Positions 33,078 to 42,011 are shown, counted from the stretch's first letter. The stretch: 64,000 bases of DNA from Pelagerythrobacter marinus (GCF_009827515.1 NZ_WTYO01000005.1:124001-188000), one strand, 5' to 3'. The notes: a model not told the origin generated them from the letters alone. Program-made: numbers and translations.

Positions 33078-33682
33078 TGCACCGGCGGCGCGCCGGCACC
33101 GCGCTGGCCGCGCTCATGCTGGCCGGGCAGCCGGCCCTGGCCGCGGCGTCTTCGTGCATGGACGGCGATCCGCAGGCCTGGCTCGACACCCCGGCCCAGC
33201 GCGCGCTCTATACGCGGCTCGGCGCATACCTTTCGTGCCCCGACCACCCGGTCGACGGACCGCTCGCCGATCGGGCGGCGTGCAACTACTTCGTCGGCAA
33301 GGTGCTGCAGGAGGAATTCGGGGTGGACGACTTCGTCCGCCCCACGGGCGGCTGGCTGACCGCCAACGAGATCGCGGCGAAGGTGGCCGCGCCGCAGTCG
33401 CGCTGGCGCAGCCTCGGCCCCGCGGCCAGCCAGGCCGCGCTGCGCCGGGCGAGCGAGGCGGCAGGCGAGGGGGCGGCGGTGATCGCCGTCAGCACCGGGT
33501 CGCCCGGCCACGTGGCGCTCGTCCTGCCCGGGGCGCTGCGGCGCTCGGGCAACTGGAAGCTCGACGTACCCAATTCGGCCTCGTTCTCGCTCGGCGCGGT
33601 CGAGAAAGCCTATGTCTTCTGCCGCCTGTCCTATGCCTTCGGCGGGCCGGAGGGCGTGACCCTCTATCGCCGCGAGAGCTGA
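33077..33682 (+). CDS. Secreted protein of unknown function, CHAP/NlpC-like pattern possible
   Basis: 201 residues, signal peptide ending AALAAASS. The mature part has CNYFVGKVLQEEFG (a Cys at the start of a helix) and, about 75 residues later, GSPGHVALVLPG. A Cys-helix followed by GHVAxV is the order seen in papain-like NlpC/P60 and CHAP amidases, which cut peptidoglycan peptides. The match is weak and the protein is not assigned with confidence. It is translationally coupled to the PDZ protein and ends just before the convergent DUF2147 gene. Confidence 0.72.
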   Translation: MHRRRAGTALAALMLAGQPALAAASSCMDGDPQAWLDTPAQRALYTRLGAYLSCPDHPVDGPLADRAACNYFVGKVLQEEFGVDDFVRPTGGWLTANEIAAKVAAPQSRWRSLGPAASQAALRRASEAAGEGAAVIAVSTGSPGHVALVLPGALRRSGNWKLDVPNSASFSLGAVEKAYVFCRLSYAFGGPEGVTLYRRES

Positions 33683-33718
33683 CCGGCATCGCCCCGGGCG
33701 GCGCGCCGGCGGGGGTGC

Positions 33719-34141
33719 TCAGCGCAGGCGGGTCCAGGTCTTGGTGCGGCAGAAGATCGCGGCCTTGCAGCCCTTGACCTCCAGCTTGCCGTCGGCCCGC
33801 AGCGTCAGGTAGCCGGTGGCCGCGCCGTCGCCCGATTCCGGGTCGTAGACCGGGCCGCCCTTCCACTCGCGCGGGCCGCCGCGGAAATCGCGCAGAACGA
33901 CCAGCCCCTTCAGCCGGCGGTTTCGCAGCGAGCGGTCGGCATTGCGCACGTCGCGCAAGTCGGGGTTCGCGCGCAGGCGGCGGGCATCGACGATCCGGCC
34001 GCACAGCGCCTCGCCGCAGCGGTAGATCTCGACTTTGCCACCCTCGCTGCCCGTGGCCCACAGGCCGGTGATCGGGCTCGCGCTGGCCGCGGCCGGGACG
34101 GCGGCGACGAGCAGCGCGGCAATCGCAACGAGGCGTTTCAT
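33719..34141 (-). CDS. DUF2147 family secreted protein
   Basis: 140 residues with signal peptide KRLVAIAALLVAAVPAAASA. The DUF2147 pattern is clear: ITGLWATGSEGGKVEIYRCGEALCGRIV, LKGLVVLRDFRG, WKGGPVYDPESGDGAATGYLTLRADGKLEVKGC and FCRTKTWTR. The family is a periplasmic beta-barrel of lipocalin-like type without known activity. The start ATG overlaps the stop of the upstream PF10118-type gene (ATGA), so both are co-expressed. Confidence 0.88.
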   Translation of the reverse strand: MKRLVAIAALLVAAVPAAASASPITGLWATGSEGGKVEIYRCGEALCGRIVDARRLRANPDLRDVRNADRSLRNRRLKGLVVLRDFRGGPREWKGGPVYDPESGDGAATGYLTLRADGKLEVKGCKAAIFCRTKTWTRLR

Positions 34142-34992
34142 GCGGGCACCTTTCCGTCTGCGGGCGGAGCGAGCGTCTCGAGCGCGCGGGCGACCAGCGC
34201 GCGGTCGTCGTGCTGCCACGGGTGGAAGCCGGGGCGCATGTATCCCAGCGCGCCCGATACCAGCAGGCGCATGGCCCCGCCGCTCCCGTAGAGATAGCGC
34301 AGCAGCCGGGCCCAGGTCCGCCAGTCGTTGCGCCCGTCCTGCGCCAGGAGGCCGGCCGTATTGGCGAAGACGACATAGTGGAAGCGGACGGTGGCCGCCC
34401 CCATCGCGAAGGATCGCCGCAGCCAGCGCCGCCAGCGCGGCAGATGGCGCGAGGCGTGGAGCCAGGTGTCGTAGGCAACCGCCTTGTGCTCGATTTCCTC
34501 GATCGCGTGCCAGCGCCACATGCGCTGCGCCTCCGGGTCGGCGCCTTCGAGGTGCGCCGGGTCGGACAGGACCGCGTTGGCGAGCGTGGCGGTGAAGTGC
34601 TCCAGCGCGCAGGTCGCGGCCAGTTGCATCATCGGCGGGCGCCGCCTGGCCCAGGCGATCGTGCGCGCCGCGCGGTCTTCCGCCGGGGCGATGTCGAACC
34701 CCGCCTCGCGTGCCTGCTTGTTGAAGAACACGTGTTCGCGCGTGTGCATCGATTCCTGGTAGATGAAGTCGTCGATCTGTTCGCGCAGCGCCGGCGGGGC
34801 GTCGTCGCGATAGTGGCGCACCGCGGTCATGAAGAACTTCTCCCCCACCGGGAAGGTCGAGGACAGGGCGTTGAAGAACGCCGTGCGCCCAGGGTCGCCC
34901 CCGTGCCACCAGCGCCGTTGCGCCTCGCCCCGGCCGAATTTCCAGTTGCGCTTGCGGATCGCCAGGTCGTCGGGTGTTCGTGAACGGGCCAT
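34138..34992 (-). CDS. PF10118-type putative metal-dependent hydrolase
   Basis: 284 residues starting at the ATG at 34992, which GGAGG precedes at 7 bases. The conserved helical motifs are FIYQESMHTREHVFFN, LAATCALEHFTATLANAVL and WRWHAIEEIEHKAVAYD; the spaced Glu/His pairs suggest a ferritin-like di-metal centre, and the family is annotated as predicted metal-dependent hydrolases. A C-terminal hydrophobic stretch suggests membrane contact. The gene stands divergent to a TetR regulator, a common arrangement for this family, and is likely repressed through the dyad at 35027-35048. Confidence 0.85.
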   Translation of the reverse strand: MARSRTPDDLAIRKRNWKFGRGEAQRRWWHGGDPGRTAFFNALSSTFPVGEKFFMTAVRHYRDDAPPALREQIDDFIYQESMHTREHVFFNKQAREAGFDIAPAEDRAARTIAWARRRPPMMQLAATCALEHFTATLANAVLSDPAHLEGADPEAQRMWRWHAIEEIEHKAVAYDTWLHASRHLPRWRRWLRRSFAMGAATVRFHYVVFANTAGLLAQDGRNDWRTWARLLRYLYGSGGAMRLLVSGALGYMRPGFHPWQHDDRALVARALETLAPPADGKVPA

Positions 34993-35026
34993 TTGCAAAC
35001 CTCCTTGTCTTCGGGACCCCGTTTAA

Positions 35027-35048
35027 TTGACATTGATGTAAATGTAAA
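35027..35048. promoter_or_regulatory. Probable TetR operator/promoter region
   Basis: TTGACATT (35027-35034) and AATGTAAA (35041-35048) form an inverted repeat with one mismatch across a 6-base spacer. It lies between the divergent PF10118-type and TetR genes, 35 bases from the former. TTGACA can also serve as a -35 box for rightward transcription. Confidence 0.6.
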
Positions 35049-35152
35049 GACGAGTCCTGCAAGACGCAGGCAGGGGGTGACGCGCGCGGGCACTTCTGTA
35101 TGTGCTATCAGGCATCTAGGCCGGATTTGGCCGGCTGGTCATGGAGGGGCAG

Positions 35153-35779
35153 ATGGCAGACCCGAAAGTTCCGCGGGTCCGGCGGCGCAAGCGCATGGGC
35201 GACGAAGTGCGCGAGGAGGCCCTCGTCGCGGCGCGAAGGCTGCTGCTCGATCGCGGGCCGTCGGCCGTCACCGTGGCCAATGTCGGCGCGGCGATCGGCA
35301 TGTCGCACGCCAATGTCCTGCACCATTTCGGCTCCGCCGCGAGCCTGCAGTCCTCGCTGATGGGCAAGATGATCCGCGATCTCACCGATGCGCTCGACAA
35401 CGTGGTCGAGCTGCTCAAGACCGACGCAGCTGCCCCGCGCACGGTGACGGACAAGGTGTTCGACGCCTTCGACCGGGGCGGCGCCGGGCAGCTCGCCGCC
35501 TGGATCATCCTGTCGGGCGACGTCGAGCAGCTCGCCCCGGTGCGCGACGCGGTCCGCGCCCTGGTCGAGGCGATCATGGGCCAGGCGAACGACGACAACG
35601 CCGATGCCCGCGTGCGCGCCGCCGTGCTGATGATGGCGGTCAGCGCGTTCGGCGACGCGGTGATCGGCCCCCACTTGCGCGAGATGCTCGACCAGGACGA
35701 GCGCGCGATGCGCGATCTCGTCACCCGCATCCTGCCGCTGTTCCTGCTGCCCGACGGGATTCCCCCCGCCGCCCCGTGA
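35153..35779 (+). CDS. TetR family transcriptional regulator
   Basis: 208 residues from the ATG at 35153, preferred over 35141 since GGAGGGGC then lies at proper spacing. N-terminal HTH: EEALVAARRLLLDRGPSAVTVANVGAAIGMSHANVLHHFGSAASL, with AVTVANVGAAIGMSHANVLHHFG as the DNA-binding helices. The C-terminal helical domain (VTDKVFDAFDRGGAGQLAAWIILSG, RAMRDLVTRILPLFL) binds the unknown effector. Divergent from the PF10118-type/DUF2147 operon, which it presumably represses. Confidence 0.92.
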   Translation: MADPKVPRVRRRKRMGDEVREEALVAARRLLLDRGPSAVTVANVGAAIGMSHANVLHHFGSAASLQSSLMGKMIRDLTDALDNVVELLKTDAAAPRTVTDKVFDAFDRGGAGQLAAWIILSGDVEQLAPVRDAVRALVEAIMGQANDDNADARVRAAVLMMAVSAFGDAVIGPHLREMLDQDERAMRDLVTRILPLFLLPDGIPPAAP

Positions 35780-35881
35780 CGCCGCGCGCCTGTCGGCCAG
35801 CCACCGGCCCAACCACCAGCCCCGGCCCCGGCCCCGCCCCGCGCGTTGACAGCGTGAGACAACTGCGCCACGAAACCGTCG

Positions 35882-36907
35882 ATGGCCCGCGGAAAGAAGC
35901 GTTCGACGATCGTCGATGTCGCCAAGCTGGCGCAAGTGTCGCCCAAGAGCGTCTCGCGCGTGTTCAACAACGAACCGCACATCACGCCGGCGCTGCGCAA
36001 GAAGGTGCTGCGCGCGGCGGAAACGCTGAATTACCACCCCAATGTCATGGCCCAGGGGCTGGTGCGCCGGCAATCCTACCTGATCGGGCTGGTCTATGAA
36101 AAACCCAGCCCGAGCTACGTGGTCGAGCTGCAGCGCGGCGCGCTCGAGCGGCTGCACGGCGAACGCTACCGCCTGATCGTGCTGCCGGTCGAATCGGTCG
36201 GCGACCACCCGCAGGACGTCGTCGCCACGATCCGCTCCGCCGCGCTCGACGGGGTGATCCTGGCCCCGCCCGCGGCCGACCATCCCGAGGTGCTCGACGG
36301 GCTGCTTCAGGCGCGCGTGCCCTTCGCCCGCATCACCCCGCAATCGCGCGAAGGCGTGGGCCTGTCGACGACGATGGACGACATCGCCGCCGGGCGCGAG
36401 ATCGCCGAACACGTGATCGGCCAGGGCCACCGGCGGATCGCGATCATCAAGGGCGACCCGGCCCACCCGGTCAGCGAACAGCGGCTGGCCGCCTATCGCG
36501 CCGCGTTCGAGGACGCGGGGGTCGCGTACCTGCCCGAACTGGTCGAAACCGGCGATTTCAGCTTCGAATCGGGGTACGAGGCGACGAGGCGCATCCTCTC
36601 GCGCAAGCTGCGCCCGACCGCGATCCTGGCGCAGAACGACGACATGGCCGTGGGCGCGATGTCGGCCGCGCGCGAGCTGGGGTTCGACGTGCCGGCAGAC
36701 CTGAGCGTGGCCGGGTTCGACGATTCGGAAATCGCGCGCGTGGTCTGGCCGCGGCTGACCACGGTGCGCCAGCCGGTCGTCGAGATGGCCCATACAGCGG
36801 CCGACATGCTGCTGCGCGAACTGGCGGGCGAAGATCCCGGCCCCACAGTGGTCCACACGCACAGCCTGGTCGAACGCCTCACCGTCGCCCCGCCGCCCGC
36901 GGCCTGA
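35882..36907 (+). CDS. LacI family transcriptional regulator
   Basis: 341 residues. HTH: TIVDVAKLAQVSPKSVSRVFNNEPHITPALRKKVLRAAETLNYHPN, with the hinge after it, then a periplasmic-binding-protein-like effector domain (LIGLVYEKPSPSYVVELQRG, GQGHRRIAIIKGDPAHPVSEQRL, ILAQNDDMAVGAMSAARELG, LSVAGFDDSEIARVVWPRLTTVRQP). It stands at the left edge of the carbohydrate locus, upstream of and facing the halogenase. It is the likely binder of the TCTGTCAACGTTGTCAGA-type operators at 41877, 41940 and 47266. No strong ribosome-binding site is seen before the ATG; TTGACA lies about 35 bases upstream. Confidence 0.93.
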   Translation: MARGKKRSTIVDVAKLAQVSPKSVSRVFNNEPHITPALRKKVLRAAETLNYHPNVMAQGLVRRQSYLIGLVYEKPSPSYVVELQRGALERLHGERYRLIVLPVESVGDHPQDVVATIRSAALDGVILAPPAADHPEVLDGLLQARVPFARITPQSREGVGLSTTMDDIAAGREIAEHVIGQGHRRIAIIKGDPAHPVSEQRLAAYRAAFEDAGVAYLPELVETGDFSFESGYEATRRILSRKLRPTAILAQNDDMAVGAMSAARELGFDVPADLSVAGFDDSEIARVVWPRLTTVRQPVVEMAHTAADMLLRELAGEDPGPTVVHTHSLVERLTVAPPPAA

Positions 36908-36953
36908 CCGGCGCGCGCCCGGCCCGCCCGCACCCCGGCGGTCCCCCCGCCCG

Positions 36954-36986
36954 ATCAGCGCCCGGTCAGCGCCCGATCAGCGCCCG
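36954..36986. repeat. 11-base tandem repeat, three units
   Basis: Three units of RTCAGCGCCCG (36954-36964, 36965-36975, 36976-36986). The last unit includes the TGA stop and the last codons of the halogenase gene on the minus strand; the others extend beyond it. Each unit holds TCA, i.e. a TGA on the minus strand, probably from replication slippage. Confidence 0.8.
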
Positions 36987-38575
36987 GCCCAGCCGGCCCC
37001 CACGCCGAACGCCGGCCGCCGCGTTTCCGCCGGGTCGAGCAAGCGTGCCAGGATTGCATCGTGGGTCGGCGCCGCGCGGCGGAAGGCCAGCATCGCGCCG
37101 CGCAACTGCCCGATCACCTCGCGCACTTCGGCTGCGGGCACGGCCCCGGCCAGCGGGTCGATCGCCGCCGGCACCAGCCCCATGCCGTGCATGACGTAGA
37201 ACCAGTTGATGTCGGCGAACAGCTCGCGCTGGCGCGCGGCGATCCGCCCGGTCCGTTCGAACAGCTCGATCTTCTCGGCCAGCGTATCGGGCAGGGCGAG
37301 GCCGCGCATGTGGTCCCAGAACGGCTCGCCCTCGCGCCGGTTGGGGGCATAGTGCAGCAGCAGGAAATCGCGGATATGCGCGTATTCGCGGTGGACGTCG
37401 CGGTTGTAGGCAGCCCGCAGCGCGGGGTCGAAACCGCGATCGGGGAACAGGTCCAGCAGCCGGTTGAGCCCGGTGTGGATCAGGTGGATGCTGGTCGATT
37501 CGAGCGGTTCGAGGAAGCCCGCCGCGAGCCCGATCGCGAGGCAGTTGCCGACCCAGGCGCGCCGGCGCAGCCCGGCGGTGAAGCGCAGCACGCGCGGCTG
37601 CGCCAGCGGCTCGCCGTCCAGCCCGGCCAGCAGTTCCGCCTCCGCATCGGCATCGTCGATGAAGTCGCTGGCATAGACGAGGCCGTTGCCGGTGCGGTGC
37701 TGCAGCGGAATGCACCATTGCCAGCCCGCGCTTTGCGCGGTGGCCAGCGTGTGCGGCGCGCGCCGGGCCTGCGCCGCGGTGGGCGCGGCGATCGCCCGGT
37801 CGCAGGGCAGCCAGTGCTTCCAGTCCTCGAACCCGGCGCCGAGCGTTTCCTCGATCAGCAGGCCGCGAAAGCCCGAGCAATCGATGTAGAAATCCGCCGA
37901 CAGCGCCGTGCCGTCGTCGAAGGCGATCGCCGCGATCGTTTCCCCCTCGCCGCGCCGCGCGCCGACGATCCTCCGGTCGAGCCGCTCGACCCCCGCGCGC
38001 TCGGCATGGTCGCGCAGGAAGGCCGCGACCAGCCCGGCGTCGAAATGCAGCGCATAGGCGACGGCGCCGCCGGGCCACTGCCCGTCGGGCGAAGGGAAGG
38101 CGAACTTGCCGTCTTCGGCCAGCGCGGCGGCGGGGCACAGGTCGGCCAGCGTTTCGCCGTGCCCTTCGGCAAGGGTGCGGCAGTAGTAATGGTGAAAGGG
38201 GCGCCGGTTGATCGTCACGCCCAGGCTGCCGAACGGGTGCCAGTATTCGTGCCCCGGGTGCAGCCAGTCGCGAAAGCGGATGCCCAGCTTGAACGTCGCC
38301 TGGCAGCGGCGGATGAATTCCACCTCGTCCGCGCCGATATTGTGCAGGAAATCGAAGATCGGCGGGATCGTCGCCTCGCCCACCCCGACCGTGGGAATGG
38401 CCGAGGATTCGACCAGCGTTATCCGGCAGCCGCTGCCGCGCAGCACCCGGGCCAGCAGGGCCGCGGCGGACCAGCCCGCCGTGCCCCCGCCGACGATGCA
38501 GATCGATCGCAGCGGCCCCGCGCCGCCCGTCGCATCACCGCCCGTCGCCCTACCGCCCGTCGCGTCCCCCGTCAT
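36977..38575 (-). CDS. Flavin-dependent tryptophan-halogenase family protein
   Basis: 532 residues from the ATG at 38575 (AGGGGG upstream); the longer frame to 38707 is rejected. FAD motif GGGTAGW (29-35), GVGEATIPP (64-72), Lys96 in ATFKLGIRF equivalent to the chloramine-forming Lys of PrnA/RebH, WQWCIP (285-290, the WxWxIP motif) and Glu359 in PLESTSI. So all known catalytic markers are present. Residues 4-18 repeat DATGG three times. Homologues sit in many TonB/LacI sugar loci of sphingomonads and xanthomonads without proven halogenation. No flavin reductase gene is nearby. The position between LacI and the sugar-type receptor suggests co-regulation with them. Confidence 0.92.
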   Translation of the reverse strand: MTGDATGGRATGGDATGGAGPLRSICIVGGGTAGWSAAALLARVLRGSGCRITLVESSAIPTVGVGEATIPPIFDFLHNIGADEVEFIRRCQATFKLGIRFRDWLHPGHEYWHPFGSLGVTINRRPFHHYYCRTLAEGHGETLADLCPAAALAEDGKFAFPSPDGQWPGGAVAYALHFDAGLVAAFLRDHAERAGVERLDRRIVGARRGEGETIAAIAFDDGTALSADFYIDCSGFRGLLIEETLGAGFEDWKHWLPCDRAIAAPTAAQARRAPHTLATAQSAGWQWCIPLQHRTGNGLVYASDFIDDADAEAELLAGLDGEPLAQPRVLRFTAGLRRRAWVGNCLAIGLAAGFLEPLESTSIHLIHTGLNRLLDLFPDRGFDPALRAAYNRDVHREYAHIRDFLLLHYAPNRREGEPFWDHMRGLALPDTLAEKIELFERTGRIAARQRELFADINWFYVMHGMGLVPAAIDPLAGAVPAAEVREVIGQLRGAMLAFRRAAPTHDAILARLLDPAETRRPAFGVGAGWAGR

Positions 38576-38709
38576 GGCTTGCCCCCTGGCGTCCCGGCCT
38601 TTCCTGTCCCGTCTTTCCCGGCGGGCTTCCGGTCGCCCCCCGCCGAGCCCCCCGCCGAGCCCCCCCCGAAAAACGCGATGGCGGCCGTTGCAAGCAAGGG
38701 CCGCCACCG

Positions 38710-38731
38710 GTTTTCGGGGAGGACCGAAAAC
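38710..38731. terminator. Hairpin directly after the sugar-type TonB receptor gene
   Basis: GTTTTCGG (38710-38717) pairs with CCGAAAAC (38724-38731) over a 6-base loop, starting at the base after the receptor's stop codon. On the minus strand no T-run follows, so it may be a weak terminator or an RNA-stabilising element that reduces read-through into the halogenase gene, which is transcribed in the same direction. Confidence 0.5.
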
Positions 38732-41700
38732 TCAGAAAGTGAACTTCACCCCGCCGTAGATCCGGCGCGATCCCGACTGGTAGCGGAACGGCAGCTCGGG
38801 GAACTGCAGGTAGACGCTGGTATCGGCCTTGGTGATGTTGATCGCCTCGGCAAAGACCTCGAAATTGTCGGTCACGCTGTAGCTGATCTGCCCGTCGAGC
38901 TGGCCATAGGCCTTCTGGTAGATGCCCAGCGTCCGCGTGACCGAGCCGTCGGCGAAGCCGAAGTTGCCCATGTACTGCTTCGAACGCCAGCTGTAGCTGG
39001 CCCGCGCGGCGAAGCCGTAGCGTTCGAAATAGATCTGGCCGTTGGCCGAGTGCTTCGAGACCCCGGGCAGGGGCAGGCTGTCGGTGAAATCGGTGCTGAA
39101 GTCTGTCTCGGTGTCCGAGAACGTGTAGTTCGCGGTAAAGCCGAGGCCGAAATCGAACGCGTACTGCGCCGCCAGTTCGAGCCCCTTGACCCGGCCGCCC
39201 GAACCGTTCGCCGGCTGCGAGACCGGCCCCATGCGGCCGCCGCCCTGGTCGTTGACGAAGACCGCCACCGTTTCGTTGACGATGAAGCTATCCACTTCCT
39301 TCCAGAACAGCCCCGCCGACAGCAGGCCCTGGTCGCCGAAGTAGTGTTCCACCCCGAGGTCGAACTGGTAGGCGCGGAACGGATCGAGCTCCGCGTTGCC
39401 GCGCGAGCCGTTGGTGAACTTGAACAGGTCGTCCGCCGGGTCGCGCGTGAACTGGGTCGAGAAACCCTGGCCCAGCGAGACGAGCGGCTGGCGGGCGACC
39501 ACGCGCGCGGCCGAAAACCGCACCTTGGTCCCCTCGCTCACGTCAAACACCGCGTTCGCGCTGGGCAGGAAATCGGTATAGCTGCGCACGACGGTATTGG
39601 TCGTGAAATCGCGCAGCACGCCGTTCCAGCTGTCGGTGCCCCAGTAACTGGGATCGGCATTGGCCGGCTGGTTCTGGTCCACCGTCAGCTTGGTGTTGAC
39701 GACCCGCAGGCCGACGTTGACGTGATAGGGATCGTCCACCCCGCCCACGTCTGCCATGACGTAGCCGGCCTTGGTCTCCTCCTTCACGCGGTAGGTCTGC
39801 AGCGGGTCTTCGAAGAAAGTGAACGGCGTGTCGGGATAGAGCGCCTGGATCCATTCGAGCGCATTGGTCATCTGCGACCGGTCGGCCACCAGCACCGTGT
39901 CGCCCTGGACGCGGCCGCCGCCGGCGAAGTTCTCGATCGCCTCGACCCGCTCGGGATTGCTCACCGGCGTCTGGTAGGGGGTGATCAGCGCCGGCGAATT
40001 GCCGAAGCGGCTGCACCCGGCAAAAGCGGCCGGCTTGTTCGGTTCGGGCAGGTCGCAGATCTTGTACCCGATCGCGCCGTCCTGGAAATAGCCGTAGGGC
40101 GTCCAGTTGTACGAATAGCCTTCGACCCGCTCGTCTTCCGGGATCGCGGTGGCATCCATCTCGCCCTTGCCGCTGTAATCGGCGAGGTAGCGGCCGGAAA
40201 CGAAATCGACCGTGCGCTGGCCATAGCGGAAGCCGGCGCTGAGCGTGACCGTGTCCTCGAAGCTGTCGTCGACGTCGTAGGCGAAGTCCGCCCGCAGCGA
40301 ATGCCCGTCGATGTCCGACCGGTCGCCGAAGGCCCAGTGCGACTTGAAGAACCCGTATTCGGGGTTGCTGAACAGGTCTTGCGGGCTGCTCGGCGCGATC
40401 CCGAAGCTGGGGAAATCGCCGTTGGCGTAAGTGAAATCGAACGTCGGCGGCGCGGCGTCGTTGGGCGTGAAACCGGGCTGCGGGCCCGAGGTGCCCGGCC
40501 CGCGCACGCCGTAGGCGGTATAGCGCACGTCGTTGTTGGCAACCTCGCGCTCCATGCTCGACGAGGCGTAGTTGGCCATGATCGAGGCGCGGAAATTGGT
40601 GTCGTTGTCCCAATCGACGGCGAACTGCAGGTTGTCGGACTTGATGTTCGAAACGTCGACGAACGAAATCGCCTCGGCCGACTGGGCGCGGACCGTGCCC
40701 TCCAGCAGGACGCCGTTGTCGTTGATCGTGTAATCGCCGACGAGGCCCTGCGATTCGCCCTGGCCGAAGGGAAACTTCACCGAGGCTTCGCGCGTGTCGA
40801 TCTTCAGGTCCGAATGGAAATACTGCGCGCTGACTTCGAGCGTGTCGGTCGGGCGATAGGTGATCCCCAGCGAGGCGCCCCAGCGCCGGCGATACTGGTC
40901 GCGATCGGTGACGTAGCGGTACTCGGGCGCGTAATAGTTGGTCGGCACGGTGTCGCGGTCGCGGCGCCCCTCGTCGAAGGCCCAGTTGCCGCGGTTGTCG
41001 CCGCCCAGCACGTTGACGTGATTGTTCGTCTTCTCGTAGCTGAAAGAGGCGATCACGCCGAGACGGTCGTTGAAATTGTAACCCAGGACCGCGGCGCCCG
41101 CCGGCTCCCAGCCTGAAATCTCGCTGCCCTTGCTCATCTTGGCATTGCCGGCCAGCGTCAGCCCGTCCTTCAGGTTCAGCGGGTTGCGCGTCTTCAGGTT
41201 GATGATGCCGCCCAGCCCGCCTGCCAGCAGCGAGGCATTGGGGGACTTGAACACCTCGATCCCGCCGATCAGCTCGGACGGCACGCCTTCGAGGCTGTCG
41301 TTGCGGTTATAATTGCCTTCGCCGACCTTGTAGACTTCCAGCCCGCTGACGAAGAGCTCGCCGTTGAGCAGGGTCACGTTCTGCTCCAGCCCGCGGATGC
41401 GGACTTTCGATCCCTGGCCGTTCTCGCGGTCGATCTGGATGCCCGGCAGGCGCTGGAGCGATTCGGCCACGTTCTGGTCGGGGAACTTGCCGATATCCTC
41501 GGCCGTGACCGATTCGATGATCAGATTCGATTCGCGCTTGGCGTTGAGCGCGCTCTCGAGCGAGGCTCTGAAGCCGGTGACGACGATGACGTCGCCGCCC
41601 GGCTCCGCGGCCGGTTGGGCAGCCGTTTCGGGGGCCGCCTGCTGGCCGGTGTCGGCCGCGTCCGCCGCCTGGGCGAAGGCCGGCGGGGTGGCAACGCCCA

Positions 41701-41761
41701 GGGCCAGGACCGATGCGGCGGCCAGGAACGTGGAACGGTTTCGTGAACTCCGGCTGTGCAT
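38732..41761 (-). CDS. TonB-dependent receptor, carbohydrate-locus type
   Basis: 1009 residues from the ATG at 41761 (GGGAGG at 8 bases); an upstream in-frame start at 41851 would lack a proper signal sequence. Signal peptide FLAAASVLALGVATPPAFAQ, TonB box IVVTGFRASLESALNAKR, then VTAEDIGKFPDQNVAESLQRLPGIQIDRENGQG, the standard plug opening of sugar-uptake receptors in Caulobacterales, Xanthomonadales and Sphingomonadales. The barrel ends in GGVKFTF with terminal Phe. The divergent GH3 gene and FucP-like transporter imply an oligosaccharide, perhaps a beta-glucan. Two operators lie 116-192 bases upstream. Confidence 0.95.
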   Translation of the reverse strand: MHSRSSRNRSTFLAAASVLALGVATPPAFAQAADAADTGQQAAPETAAQPAAEPGGDVIVVTGFRASLESALNAKRESNLIIESVTAEDIGKFPDQNVAESLQRLPGIQIDRENGQGSKVRIRGLEQNVTLLNGELFVSGLEVYKVGEGNYNRNDSLEGVPSELIGGIEVFKSPNASLLAGGLGGIINLKTRNPLNLKDGLTLAGNAKMSKGSEISGWEPAGAAVLGYNFNDRLGVIASFSYEKTNNHVNVLGGDNRGNWAFDEGRRDRDTVPTNYYAPEYRYVTDRDQYRRRWGASLGITYRPTDTLEVSAQYFHSDLKIDTREASVKFPFGQGESQGLVGDYTINDNGVLLEGTVRAQSAEAISFVDVSNIKSDNLQFAVDWDNDTNFRASIMANYASSSMEREVANNDVRYTAYGVRGPGTSGPQPGFTPNDAAPPTFDFTYANGDFPSFGIAPSSPQDLFSNPEYGFFKSHWAFGDRSDIDGHSLRADFAYDVDDSFEDTVTLSAGFRYGQRTVDFVSGRYLADYSGKGEMDATAIPEDERVEGYSYNWTPYGYFQDGAIGYKICDLPEPNKPAAFAGCSRFGNSPALITPYQTPVSNPERVEAIENFAGGGRVQGDTVLVADRSQMTNALEWIQALYPDTPFTFFEDPLQTYRVKEETKAGYVMADVGGVDDPYHVNVGLRVVNTKLTVDQNQPANADPSYWGTDSWNGVLRDFTTNTVVRSYTDFLPSANAVFDVSEGTKVRFSAARVVARQPLVSLGQGFSTQFTRDPADDLFKFTNGSRGNAELDPFRAYQFDLGVEHYFGDQGLLSAGLFWKEVDSFIVNETVAVFVNDQGGGRMGPVSQPANGSGGRVKGLELAAQYAFDFGLGFTANYTFSDTETDFSTDFTDSLPLPGVSKHSANGQIYFERYGFAARASYSWRSKQYMGNFGFADGSVTRTLGIYQKAYGQLDGQISYSVTDNFEVFAEAINITKADTSVYLQFPELPFRYQSGSRRIYGGVKFTF

Positions 41762-41876
41762 TTCAGTATCCTCCCAAAACCGCATCTTCGCGTGCGGATT
41801 TCTCTCGTAATGCGCCGATCGCCTGGCCCGACTCGGGCACCGGCGACCCAATGCGACTTTACTGGTTGCATAAATC

Positions 41877-41890
41877 TGTCAACGTTGTCA
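41877..41890. promoter_or_regulatory. LacI-type operator 1
   Basis: TGTCAACGTTGTCA, a near-palindrome whose core CAACGTTG is perfect, in the divergent promoter region between the TonB receptor and the GH3 gene. Identical to the core of the site at 47270-47283. Confidence 0.75.
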
Positions 41891-41939
41891 AACAGCACCT
41901 GTCACTAGCGGAAAAATCGCGACCTTCCGCGATATTTTC

Positions 41940-41953
41940 TGTCAAGGTTGTCA
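41940..41953. promoter_or_regulatory. LacI-type operator 2
   Basis: TGTCAAGGTTGTCA, one base different from operator 1, embedded in TCTG...CAGA flanks. The centre-to-centre distance to operator 1 is 63 bases, six helical turns, which suits DNA looping. It is 59-72 bases upstream of the GH3 start. Confidence 0.72.
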
Positions 41954-42011
41954 GACCCGGCTCGACCCGAGGAGAACGACGGGCGGCCGCGGCCGGATGG
42001 GATGGGGATAC

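Noticed and set aside
36954-36986. The 11-base tandem repeat as the start of a CRISPR or iteron array
   Set aside because: Only three units, no spacers, overlapping the end of a coding gene; no replication gene nearby.
37061-41116. A 1351-codon open frame on the plus strand opposite the halogenase and sugar-type receptor
   Set aside because: Antisense shadow of two clear genes on the other strand; no family resemblance.
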